Shown here: positions 45,226 through 54,663 of the stretch, piece after piece
Layout of the letters: each line of letters opens with the position of its first letter
Position numbering within the stretch: the first letter of the stretch is position 1
Assembly (NCBI RefSeq): GCF_016924665.1
Contig: NZ_JAFFJT010000014.1
Location: 62,001 to 126,000, forward strand
From: Nocardioides sp. SYSU D00038
GTDB lineage: Bacteria; Actinomycetota; Actinomycetes; Propionibacteriales; Nocardioidaceae
Direction: 5' to 3'
Length of the DNA stretch: 64,000 bases
Notes under the pieces: generated by a model
Databases searched by the model: none
The model's input: only the letters and a program-made list of their open reading frames with translations
What the model was told of the DNA's origin: nothing
Position numbers and translations under genes: made by a program

Positions 45226-45243
45226 GCCGGGCTCCGCGACCGG

Positions 45244-46773
45244 TCAGATGTCGCGGAACGTCTCGATGCTGGCTCCCAGGGTGTTGAGCCGCTCGGCGAG
45301 GTCCTCGTAGCCGCGGTGGATGACGTAGGTCGACCGGAGCACCGAGGTGCCCTTGGAGGCCAGCATCGCCAGCAGGATCACCACGGCCGGCCGCAGCGCC
45401 GGCGGGCAGACGATCTCGGTGCCGGAGAAGTGCGTCGGGCCCTCGATCATCACCCGGTGGGGGTCGAGCAGCTTGACCTGGCCGCCGAGCTTGTTGAGCT
45501 CGGTGAGGTAGATGGCCCGGTTCTCGTAGACCCAGTCGTGCAGCAGGGTCTGGCCCTCGGCCACCGCCGCGATCACCGCGAAGAACGGGAGGTTGTCGAT
45601 GTTCAGGCCCGGGAACGGCATCGGGTGGATCTTGTCGTGGGGGGCCCGCAGGTGGCTGGGCCGGGTGGTGATGTCGACCAGGCGGGTGCGGCCGTTGCGG
45701 GCGTCGTACTCCTCGGTGCGGGAGTACTGGAAGCCCATCTCCTCCAGGGTGGCCAGCTCGATCTCGAGGAACTCGATCGGCACCCGCCGGATGGTGATCG
45801 ACGACTGGGTGACGATGGCCGCGGCGAGCAGCGACATCGCCTCGATGGGGTCCTCGCTGGGGGCGTAGTCGACGTCGACGTCGATGTCCTCGACGCCGGT
45901 GACCGTCAGCGTGGTGGTGCCGACGCCGTCGACGGTCACGCCGAGCTTCTGCAGGTAGAAGCAGAGGTCCTGGACCATGTAGTTGGACGAGGCGTTGCGG
46001 ATCACCGTGGTGCCGGGGTGCAGCGCAGCCGCCATCAGCGCGTTCTCGGTGACGGTGTCGCCGCGCTCGGTGAGCACGATCGGGCGGCCCGGGGCGATCG
46101 CCGGGCTGACCTGCGCGTGGTAGCTGCCGTCGGTGGCCTTGACCTCGAGGCCGAACGGGCGCAGCGCGGCCATGTGGGGCTCGACGGTGCGGGTGCCGAG
46201 GTTGCAGCCCCCGGCGTAGGGCAGCTCGAAGGTCTCGGAGCGGTGCAGCAGCGGGCCGAGGAACATGATGATCGAGCGGGTGCGCCGGGCGGCGGTCTCG
46301 TCGATGTTCTCGAGGTTCAGCTGGCGCGGCGGCACGATCTCGAGGTCGTTGTCGTCGTTGAGCCAGCGGGTCTGCACGCCGACGCTGTTGAGCACCTCGA
46401 GCAGCCGGTTGACCTCCTCGATCCGCGCGACCTTGCGCAGCGTCGTGCGGCCCCGGTTGAGCAGCGAGGCGCACAGCAGCGCGACACCGGCGTTCTTGGA
46501 GGTCTTGACGTCGATGCTGCCCGACAGCGTGGTCGGCCCGGTGACCCGCAGGTGGGTGGGGCCGGCGCCGAGCGCGACGATCTCGGAGTCGAGGGCCTCG
46601 CCGATCCGGGCCACCATCTTCAGCGAGAGGTTCTGGTGGCCCTTCTCGATCCGGTTGATCGCGCTCTGGCTGGTCGACAGCCGCTCGGCGAGCTCGGACT
46701 GGGTGAGCCCGCGGTAGGTGCGCGCGTCGCGGATCAGGTTGCCGATGCGTCCCTGGTAGCCCTCGTCGGTCAT
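45244..46773 (-). CDS. HTH-XRE/MurA-like enolpyruvyl transferase fusion
   Basis: A 509-aa fusion. Residues 1-68 are an XRE-type helix-turn-helix (GNLIRDARTYRGLTQSELAERL, STSQSAINRIEKG). Residues about 72-509 are a UDP-GlcNAc enolpyruvyltransferase (EPT) fold. The SxKN-like KTSKNAGVALL and the catalytic cysteine (Cys190 in YAGGCNLGTRTVEPH) are kept, but the usual IGxRPVDLH after the Cys reads NLGTRTVEPH, so activity may differ from MurA. The family is known in Streptomyces. TACCGT (46786-46781) lies 7 nt before the ATG, and a perfect 12-bp palindrome adjoins it, suggesting self-repression by the HTH. Confidence 0.88.
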   Translation of the reverse strand: MTDEGYQGRIGNLIRDARTYRGLTQSELAERLSTSQSAINRIEKGHQNLSLKMVARIGEALDSEIVALGAGPTHLRVTGPTTLSGSIDVKTSKNAGVALLCASLLNRGRTTLRKVARIEEVNRLLEVLNSVGVQTRWLNDDNDLEIVPPRQLNLENIDETAARRTRSIIMFLGPLLHRSETFELPYAGGCNLGTRTVEPHMAALRPFGLEVKATDGSYHAQVSPAIAPGRPIVLTERGDTVTENALMAAALHPGTTVIRNASSNYMVQDLCFYLQKLGVTVDGVGTTTLTVTGVEDIDVDVDYAPSEDPIEAMSLLAAAIVTQSSITIRRVPIEFLEIELATLEEMGFQYSRTEEYDARNGRTRLVDITTRPSHLRAPHDKIHPMPFPGLNIDNLPFFAVIAAVAEGQTLLHDWVYENRAIYLTELNKLGGQVKLLDPHRVMIEGPTHFSGTEIVCPPALRPAVVILLAMLASKGTSVLRSTYVIHRGYEDLAERLNTLGASIETFRDI

Positions 46774-46780
46774 GCTCCCA

Positions 46781-46808
46781 ACGGTAACTCACATGTGAGA
46801 TAAAGCAA
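46781..46808 (-). promoter_or_regulatory. Promoter and palindromic operator of the HTH-MurA gene
   Basis: Minus strand: -35 TTGCTT (46808-46803), 16-bp spacer, -10 TACCGT (46786-46781), then 7 nt to the ATG. The perfect palindrome CTCACATGTGAG (46788-46799) fills the spacer, set in AT-rich flanks unusual here. Binding there would block polymerase. Confidence 0.65.
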
Positions 46809-46865
46809 CTCGCCGGGCGACGCCGACGAGTCGTGGGGGAGGACCTCGGTGCAAGGATGGCACAC

Positions 46866-47882
46866 ATGCGAGCGACGACCATCCACGCGCCGGGCGACAT
46901 CCGGCTGACCGAGGTGCCCGACCCCACCATCGAGGCCCCCACCGACGCGATCGTCAAGGTGGTGGCGGGCTGCGTCTGCGGCTCGGACCTGTGGCCCTAC
47001 CGCGGCGAGAACCCGATCGACGCCGGCTCCACCATCGGCCACGAGTGCGTCGGGGTGGTCGAGGAGGTCGGGGGAGAGGTGTCGTCGTTCCGGCCGGGTG
47101 ACTTCGTGGTCGTGCCGTTCTGCCACGCCGACAACACCTGCGCCCACTGCCGCGCTGGCGTGCACTCGGCGTGCACCAACCTCGGGATGACCGCGTCGGG
47201 ACAGGCTGAGTACGCCCGGGTCACCCAGGCCGAGGGCAGCCTGGTGAAGACCGACGGGACCCCCGACGACGAGCTGGTGCCGTCGCTGCTGGCGCTGACC
47301 GACGTGATGGCGACCGGGTGGCACGCCGCGGTGGCGGCGCGGGTCAAGGCTGGCGACACCGTGGTCGTGGTGGGCGACGGCGCCGTGGGCCTGTGCGGCG
47401 TGCTGGCTGCCAGCGTCATGGGCGCCGAGCGGGTGGTCGTGATGTCGCGCCACGAGCCGCGGCAGCGGCTGGCGCGCGAGCTCGGCGCCACCGACGTCGT
47501 GGCCGAGCGGGGCCGCGAGGGCGCGGCGGCGATCAAGGAGCTCACGGCCGGGGTCGGCGCCGACGCGGTGCTCGAGTGCGTCGGCACCGACGACGCGATG
47601 GGCACGGCGTTCGCCGTCGCCCGGCCAGGATCGACGGTCGGGTTCGTCGGCGTGCCGCACGGCGTCGAGCTGCCGGTGCGGCGGATGTTCCAGAAGAACG
47701 TCGGGCTGGCCGGCGGCATGGCGCCGGTGCGGGCCTACCTGCCGGAGCTGCTCGACCTGGTCGTGAGCGGCCGGATCGACCCCGGGCGGGTCTTCGACGC
47801 GACGATGCCCCTCGACGAGGTCGCGGACGCCTACCGGGCGATGGACGAGCGCCGGGCGATCAAGGTGCTGCTGCGTCCCTGA
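46866..47882 (+). CDS. Zinc-dependent alcohol dehydrogenase, MDR family
   Basis: A 338-aa medium-chain dehydrogenase. Catalytic zinc ligands: CVCGSD near residues 36-41 and GHECVG near residues 59-64. Structural-zinc cysteines are in FCHADNTCAHCRAGVHSAC near residues 87-105. The Rossmann domain has VVVVGDGAVGLCGVLAA near residue 163 and ends IKVLLRP. The NAD(P)-dependent substrate is unknown; the general pattern resembles threonine/formaldehyde-type dehydrogenases. ATG 46866 was preferred because AAGGAT lies 7 nt upstream; upstream in-frame ATGs add up to 11 residues. It is divergent from the HTH-MurA gene. Confidence 0.9.
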   Translation: MRATTIHAPGDIRLTEVPDPTIEAPTDAIVKVVAGCVCGSDLWPYRGENPIDAGSTIGHECVGVVEEVGGEVSSFRPGDFVVVPFCHADNTCAHCRAGVHSACTNLGMTASGQAEYARVTQAEGSLVKTDGTPDDELVPSLLALTDVMATGWHAAVAARVKAGDTVVVVGDGAVGLCGVLAASVMGAERVVVMSRHEPRQRLARELGATDVVAERGREGAAAIKELTAGVGADAVLECVGTDDAMGTAFAVARPGSTVGFVGVPHGVELPVRRMFQKNVGLAGGMAPVRAYLPELLDLVVSGRIDPGRVFDATMPLDEVADAYRAMDERRAIKVLLRP

Positions 47883-47909
47883 CCGGGCGCGTCCCCACGA
47901 CGCGCAGGG

Positions 47910-48050
47910 TCAGCGCTCGCCGGGCAGCGCGACCGGCTGGCACTCGCAGCCGGCGTCGCAGGCGAGGAAGGTGTGCGCGGCGTGCCCGCAGCGCTGGCAC
48001 GGCAGGTCGTGCGACAGGTGCGTGTCGCTCTCGACCACGGTGTCCCACAT
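47910..48050 (-). CDS. Small cysteine-rich (zinc-finger-like) protein
   Basis: A 46-aa protein rich in metal-binding residues: CQRCGHAAHTFLACDAGCECQP gives CxxC...HxxH...C...C.C. It probably binds one zinc. Similar small proteins occur in other actinobacteria, function unknown. GGGGAGGTGG lies about 7 nt before the ATG at 48050, one of the strongest ribosome-binding sites in the window, which supports real translation. Confidence 0.72.
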   Translation of the reverse strand: MWDTVVESDTHLSHDLPCQRCGHAAHTFLACDAGCECQPVALPGER

Positions 48051-48227
48051 CGACTCCACCTCCCCTCGAGGCCTTGGTGCGGTGCGACCGACGGTAGGAC
48101 CCGGGAGGGACGGTCGGGGCGCGAAACACCGGGCCTGGTCCCAAGACCATCCGAGCGGACCGTGGGGGCATGGCCCGTTCGGGTGGTGTGCACGACACGC
48201 GGGGGCCCGCGTGGGACGATCGGCGCC

Positions 48228-48668
48228 GTGGGCGGCACGGCGGACGACGGGCGGTTGCGCGACCTGGTCCGGCTGCGCCGGGTGCGTGACCGGATCGACC
48301 GCGAGTACGCCTCTCCGCTCGACGTCGAGGCGCTGGCCCGCGGCGAGCACATGTCGGCCGGGCACCTGAGCCGGCAGTTCCGCGCGGCGTACGGCGAGTC
48401 GCCGTACTCCTACCTGATGACGCGACGCATCGAGCGGGCGATGACGCTGCTGCGCCAGGGCGAGCTCAGCGTGACCGAGGTCTGCTTCGCCGTCGGCTGC
48501 CAGTCGCTCGGCACGTTCAGCACCCGGTTCACCGAGCTGGTCGGCGTGCCGCCGAGCACCTACCGGCAGCAGGCGCGCAGCGACATGGCCGGCGTCCCGT
48601 CCTGCGTCACCAAGCAGGTCACCAGACCGGTCAGGAATCGAGAAGCGAAGCCGCCCGCCCGGCCCTAG
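48228..48668 (+). CDS. AraC-family transcriptional regulator (short)
   Basis: A 146-aa protein that is little more than an AraC/XylS DNA-binding domain. Two HTH motifs: LDVEALARGEHMSAGHLSRQFRAAYGESPYSYL and SVTEVCFAVGCQSLGTFSTRFTELVGVPPSTYR. There is no large ligand-binding domain, so it may respond to level rather than ligand. GTG 48228 is preceded by GACGAT with a 7-nt gap. Its TAG stop is also the first three bases of the -10 of the next (VOC) gene; the pair, AraC plus VOC, recurs in actinobacteria and suggests the AraC protein regulates it. Confidence 0.88.
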   Translation: MGGTADDGRLRDLVRLRRVRDRIDREYASPLDVEALARGEHMSAGHLSRQFRAAYGESPYSYLMTRRIERAMTLLRQGELSVTEVCFAVGCQSLGTFSTRFTELVGVPPSTYRQQARSDMAGVPSCVTKQVTRPVRNREAKPPARP

Positions 48669-48678
48669 CGTTCGGGGC

Positions 48679-49089
48679 ATGGACATCAGCATCCACTCCG
48701 CGTTCCTGCCCCACGACGACGCCGAGGCGGCCCTCGGCTTCTACCGCGACCTGCTCGGCTTCGAGCTGCGCAACGACGTCGGCTACAACGGTCTGCGCTG
48801 GCTCACGGTCGGGCCGCCCGGCCAGCCCGGCACCAACCTGGTGCTGTTCCCGCCCGGCGCCGACCCGGGCGTGACCGATGACGAGCGCCGCACCGTGCTG
48901 GAGATGATGGCCAAGGGCACCTACGCCATGGTCACCCTCGCCACCCCCGACCTCGACTCGGTGTTCGCGCGCCTGCAGGCCGGCGACGCCGAGGTGATGC
49001 AGGAGCCGACAGACCAGCCCTACGGCATCCGCGACTGCGCCTTCCGCGACCCTGCCGGCAACACCGTGCGCATCAACGAGGTGAGCTGA
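48679..49089 (+). CDS. VOC/glyoxalase-family protein
   Basis: A 136-aa vicinal-oxygen-chelate fold protein with two babbb units: IHSAFLPHDDAEAALGFYRDLLGFELR and the second ending YGIRDCAFRDPAGNTVRINEV. The metal ligands of true glyoxalases are partly replaced, so it may be a resistance or binding protein (bleomycin/dioxygenase-like) rather than glyoxalase I. TAGCGT (48666-48671) lies 7 nt before the ATG. A strong hairpin follows at 49171. The downstream gene is a UvrA-like ATPase, a context often linked to antibiotic resistance. Confidence 0.88.
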   Translation: MDISIHSAFLPHDDAEAALGFYRDLLGFELRNDVGYNGLRWLTVGPPGQPGTNLVLFPPGADPGVTDDERRTVLEMMAKGTYAMVTLATPDLDSVFARLQAGDAEVMQEPTDQPYGIRDCAFRDPAGNTVRINEVS

Positions 49090-49170
49090 CCGGACCACCG
49101 GCACCGATGGATCCGGAGGCCGAACCCGGTCTGAGCGAGCGACCCTCAGCACCCCGGATCCGGTAGACAA

Positions 49171-49199
49171 GGGACCGCCGTCGCGCCGACGGCGGTCCC
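49171..49199 (+). terminator. 13-bp perfect hairpin between VOC and UvrA-like genes
   Basis: GGGACCGCCGTCG and its exact complement enclose 3 nt. It could end the VOC transcript. TAGACA sits just upstream (49164), so it might instead lie in the leader of the UvrA-like mRNA. CCGGATCCGG (49154-49163) is a palindrome beside it. Confidence 0.6.
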
Positions 49200-49225
49200 G
49201 CCGAACGATGGAGAGCCGACACCGC

Positions 49226-51595
<2,370 letters not shown>

Positions 51596-51733
51596 CGTGC
51601 CGGCTGGGGCGCTGGCCAGGGGTTGGCTGGAGCCCGGTCGAGGCAGGTCGGCCCCGGACTCGGCGTAGCGGAGGGGGCTCGGTTACGGCCGTGGCGAGAC
51701 CGCGGAGCAGTGCTCGGCCTCGGCGACGGGATC

Positions 51734-51786
51734 CTCCATGCGCCACCCTCCATGCGCCACCCTCCATGCGCCACCCTCCATGCGCC
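51734..51786. repeat. 14-bp tandem repeat (3.8 copies)
   Basis: Unit CTCCATGCGCCACC is repeated perfectly at 51734, 51748 and 51762, with a partial copy at 51776. Perfect copies suggest recent slippage expansion. Confidence 0.9.
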
Positions 51787-51944
51787 TGTCCTGCGCCCGT
51801 CCTACGCCCGGACGGGCATGAGCACGACACCTCTTATGTCAGGTCGGTTTCGCGCGGACGTGCTGGTTGCGCGGAGGAGTCCGCCAAGCTGCGTGTCCGA
51901 TCCATCCGGTTGGCGCTGCACGCCGGCCGAGGATCCGGGACGCC

Positions 51945-52014
51945 AACCGCGCCTTTGCGTGGTTGGTGCGCTGGTGCGAGCACGAACCGGCGCCTCAACC
52001 GCGCCTTTGCGTGG
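51945..52014. repeat. Second palindromic repeat family (two direct copies)
   Basis: AACCGCGCCTTTGCGTGG occurs at 51945-51962 and 51997-52014, 52 bp apart. Each folds with its flanks into a hairpin (CCAACC...GGTTGG in the first). It differs from the 41-bp phased family. Confidence 0.75.
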
Positions 52015-52095
52015 TCGGTCACATCCGTCCGCCGACGTGTCGCGTCCACCCACGACGCGGCGAGGCATACCGCCGATAAGCGACATTATGTCAAC

Positions 52096-52683
52096 TTACC
52101 TGGAGGGGGGAAGGCCTCGTCCTCCTCCGCCGTTGCTCGGCGCCCTGCCGAGGAACGCCACGAGTCGGTCGACGGCCGGGGCGTCGACGGGCACCGCGAC
52201 CCTTGGTCCGAACGCGTCCCCGCGGCGTTCGTCGGTGAGCAGCGACGACACCAGCGCCAGCACGTCGGCGGCGTGGTCGTCCGGGACGCGCGGGTCGGCG
52301 CCGCGTGCCGTGGCGACGTCCCAGGCGTGCACCGTCAGCTCGATGGCGCCGGTGCTGGCGGCGTCCTGGGCGAACTTGGCGCGTTTGGTGCCGGGCTCCG
52401 CGGCGACGGTCGCCTCACGATGGCTCCTGGCGAACTGCTCCACCCGTGCGATGGCGTGGGCGGCGGGGTCGGCGACGCCGTTCGGCGCTGGAGGCTGCTC
52501 GAAACCTCCCGAGGTGAGCATCGTGGCGAACCCGTCGGCGGAGCCGGCGACGTGGAGCAGCAGGGTGCGCAGGTCCCAGCCCGCGCACGGCGTGGCGCGG
52601 TGCAGCTCGTCGGGGCGAACGTCGCGCAGCGTGCCGAGCAGCACCTCGCAGGAGCGCCCGAGGCGCTCGGTCGTTGTTGTCAC
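52096..52683 (-). CDS. TIGR03086/DinB-like metal-binding protein
   Basis: A 195-aa four-helix protein of the mycothiol-dependent maleylpyruvate isomerase/DinB superfamily. CAGWDLRTLLLHVAGSADGFATML carries the first His ligand region and AIELTVHAWDVATA the later conserved HxWD motif, typical of TIGR03086 proteins. It binds a divalent metal and may use mycothiol or bacillithiol-type cofactors; the reaction is unknown. GTG 52683 overlaps the stop of the ArsR-SRPBCC gene by four bases (GTGA), so it is translated with it and probably regulated by it. Confidence 0.85.
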   Translation of the reverse strand: MTTTTERLGRSCEVLLGTLRDVRPDELHRATPCAGWDLRTLLLHVAGSADGFATMLTSGGFEQPPAPNGVADPAAHAIARVEQFARSHREATVAAEPGTKRAKFAQDAASTGAIELTVHAWDVATARGADPRVPDDHAADVLALVSSLLTDERRGDAFGPRVAVPVDAPAVDRLVAFLGRAPSNGGGGRGLPPSR

Positions 52684-53507
52684 TGCGCGGCCCGCCAGGC
52701 GTGCGCGGCCGGGGCCATCGCCCAGGGCTCGCTCGGCAGGGTCTCGCCGGTCTCGAGCAGCGACTTGAGGTTGGCGAGCACGGCCGGCCAGCCCGAGGAG
52801 ATCCCGTCAAGCATGGCGCGGTTGGGCAGGTTCTCGTGGGTGACGGTGAGCCGGACGATGCCTCCATGGGGGTCGACCTGGAAGGTCACGACCGACGGCC
52901 CGTCGGGGCGCTCCTCCCCCGGTGAGTCCTCAAAGGTCACGACCAGCCGGCGAGGCGGGTCGGTCTCGAGCACGGTGCCGACCACGTCGACCACGCCGCT
53001 GTCGTCGCTGCGGCGGTGCTCCCATGACGACCCGACCGCCCAGTCGGAGACGTTGCGGTGGTGCCAGTACTGAGCCGTGACGTCGGCGTCGGTGAGCGCC
53101 TGCCACACCTGCTCGGCAGTGGCGCGGATGTAGGTGACGTAGACGTAGCTGGGCACGGACCCAGTGGTGTCGTTCATGGCGAGCTCCTCTGCTGTGTGCT
53201 TGATGGCGCGGATGGCTTGCAGCCGCGGTCGGTCGAACTCCGAGATCCAGCGCTGCTCGATCTCGTGGATCGGGGCCGGGTTGAGGTGGTGCCGCCGCTC
53301 CCTCCCCCGCCGGACGACGGTGACGAGCCCCGCCCCGACCAGCAGGTCGAGGTGCTGCGTGACCGACTGCCGGGTCATGCCCAAGTGCTGGGACAGCTCG
53401 GTCAGGGTCTGGCCGTCCTGCGTGCGCAGCCGGTCGAGCAGCTGCCGCCGGGTGGGGTCGGCCAGCGCCTTGAAAGCCGCGTCCATCGATCCCGGGTCGG
53501 TGCTCAC
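52680..53507 (-). CDS. ArsR-type HTH fused to SRPBCC (AHSA1-like) domain
   Basis: A 275-aa fusion. Residues about 8-105 are an ArsR winged helix (FKALADPTRRQLLDRL, TLTELSQHLGMTRQSVTQHLDLL) without the usual metal cysteines. Residues about 120-265 are an AHSA1/START-like domain (YVYVTYIRATAEQVWQALTDADVTAQYW) with a hydrophobic cavity that could sense a ligand. One open frame with no internal stop joins both. GTG 53507 was taken as the start; ATG 53486 is possible. A palindrome just upstream (53517-53536) suggests autorepression together with the downstream DinB-like gene. Confidence 0.87.
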   Translation of the reverse strand: MSTDPGSMDAAFKALADPTRRQLLDRLRTQDGQTLTELSQHLGMTRQSVTQHLDLLVGAGLVTVVRRGRERRHHLNPAPIHEIEQRWISEFDRPRLQAIRAIKHTAEELAMNDTTGSVPSYVYVTYIRATAEQVWQALTDADVTAQYWHHRNVSDWAVGSSWEHRRSDDSGVVDVVGTVLETDPPRRLVVTFEDSPGEERPDGPSVVTFQVDPHGGIVRLTVTHENLPNRAMLDGISSGWPAVLANLKSLLETGETLPSEPWAMAPAAHAWRAAQ

Positions 53508-53516
53508 GCCACCAAT

Positions 53517-53536
53517 ATGCAGGTAAATGCCTGCAT
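53517..53536. promoter_or_regulatory. Candidate ArsR operator
   Basis: ATGCAGG and CCTGCAT form a perfect 7-bp inverted repeat with a 6-bp AT-rich spacer, 10 bp upstream of the ArsR-SRPBCC GTG. The local base composition is unusually AT-rich, as at many promoters. Confidence 0.6.
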
Positions 53537-53553
53537 GTGCAAGACGGAAGTGT

Positions 53554-53858
53554 GCGGTTTGGTCACAAACCGCGCCTATTCGGCCTCGTCACGTGCGGTT
53601 GGTGACCAAACGGCGGGCCTCTCCCGGTGGTGCTGCGGCCGCGGGCGCGCCCGGCTTCCGGGTGGTCGCCGGTGCGCGGTTTGGTCACAAACGGCATGAA
53701 CCCGTCCCTGGGACGTGCGGTTGGTGACCAAACCGCGGGCCCCACCCGGATCCGGCTCCGGGCGCCGGACGTGCCTGGTGCTCAGGCCGAGCGCCGCGCG
53801 GTCTGGTCACAAACCGCAGGAAATTCGCCCCGGATCACGCGGTTGGTGACCAAACCGC
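53554..53858 (+). repeat. Phased palindromic repeat locus 11 (6 units, three inverted pairs)
   Basis: Pairs at 53554-53573/53595-53614, 53674-53693/53717-53736 and 53798-53817/53839-53858, internal spacers 21, 23 and 21 nt, pair-to-pair gaps 59 and 61 nt. In each pair the left unit is the CACAAAC type and the right one the inverted CACCAACC type. The array fills the gap after the minus-strand sortase gene; its right end is 36 nt from that stop. It is the only locus in the last 32 kb. Confidence 0.92.
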
Positions 53859-53894
53859 ACCCCCACACACACAGCCCTCGCCCCCGGCCGCACC

Positions 53895-54656
53895 TCAACC
53901 CCGGCGAGGGAGCCGCCGCACGGCGACCAGCACGCCGACCTTGTCGATCCGGTGCTCGGGGTTCTTGAACTCGTCGGACCAATAGTTGCCCTCGGCGTGG
54001 TCCTCCGCGGTCGCGCAGGTCGAGAGCGTGATCATCGCCCGGGTGGCAGTGACCCCGGGCCGGCCGGGCACCGCCGCACGCTGCTCGCGCAGCGACCGGG
54101 CCGAGCGGAACGACGTCTCGCGGGTCCTCGTCACCCGGTAGACGTAGCGCGTGCGCCCCACGTCGACCAGCACCCGGTCACCGCGGCGCAGGTCGGGCAG
54201 GAACTCGAAGGCGCGGGTCGAGGAGGTGCGGTGGCCGGTGACCTGGTAGTTGCCGACGCCGCCCGGTCCGGTGCCGCCGCGCGGGCCGTACGGGCTGGCC
54301 AGCCGGCCGCGGTCCTGGATGGCCGTGCCGGGGGCGTCGTCGGTCCAGCCCCGGTAGGGGACGACGACCAGCCGGTCCAGACCGAGGCGCGGCACCGAGA
54401 GCAGGGCGCGCCGCGGACGACCGTCGCTCGGAGCGGGCCTGGGGGCGCGGGCCGGGGACGTGGTCGTGGACGTGGTCGTGGACGTGGTCGTGGGCGGCTC
54501 CCCCGACGCCGTCTACGCCGGGCTGCTCGATGCCGAACCCCCGCCGAGGCCCTCCTCCGGAACGGTCCCGGCCGACGACCGCTCGGTGTCGGTGCAGCCC
54601 GCCACCGCGCCGACGAGGAGCGCAAGCCCGGCGGCGACGGCGGCGAGGTTGCGCAC
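53895..54656 (-). pseudogene. Lipoprotein-type sortase (class E/F-like) interrupted by an in-frame stop
   Basis: The frame from GTG 54656 encodes a lipoprotein signal (NLAAVAAGLALLVGAVAGC, Cys21) and a low-complexity linker. A TAG at 54515-54513 stops it after 47 codons. The same frame continues through a (TTTS)3 repeat (12-bp DNA repeat at 54456-54491) into a complete sortase domain: PRLGLDRLVVVPYRG, catalytic His in NYQVTGHR, Cys in TLSTCATAEDH and Arg in NPEHRIDKVGVLV. Any start after the stop (GTG 54395) lacks an export signal. So it is a nonsense-mutated gene, a readthrough case or a base-call error. It follows the LLM gene by 7 nt. Confidence 0.75.
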
Positions 54657-54663
54657 GGTGTGC

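Larger units (their letters stand above)
51596..52095. other. 500-bp non-coding region with several repeats
   Basis: No coding gene is supported here; open frames lack coding bias. It holds a 14-bp tandem repeat (51734-51786), two 18-bp direct copies of a hairpin (51945-51962 and 51997-52014), and the octamer TTATGTCA at 51834-51841 and 52086-52093. The last octamer lies in GACATTATGTC, a palindrome. The AT-richer octamers might bound an inserted, non-autonomous element of about 260 bp. Confidence 0.5.

Noticed and set aside
51802..52086. Small 94-aa minus-strand gene in the repeat-rich gap
   Set aside because: The frame is made largely of the repeated hairpins, has no coding bias and no ribosome-binding site.
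53527..53968. Several short open frames at repeat locus 11
   Set aside because: Their shared peptides (VWSQTA, VTKP, GDQTA) are translations of the palindromic units, and the same strings appear at other loci.
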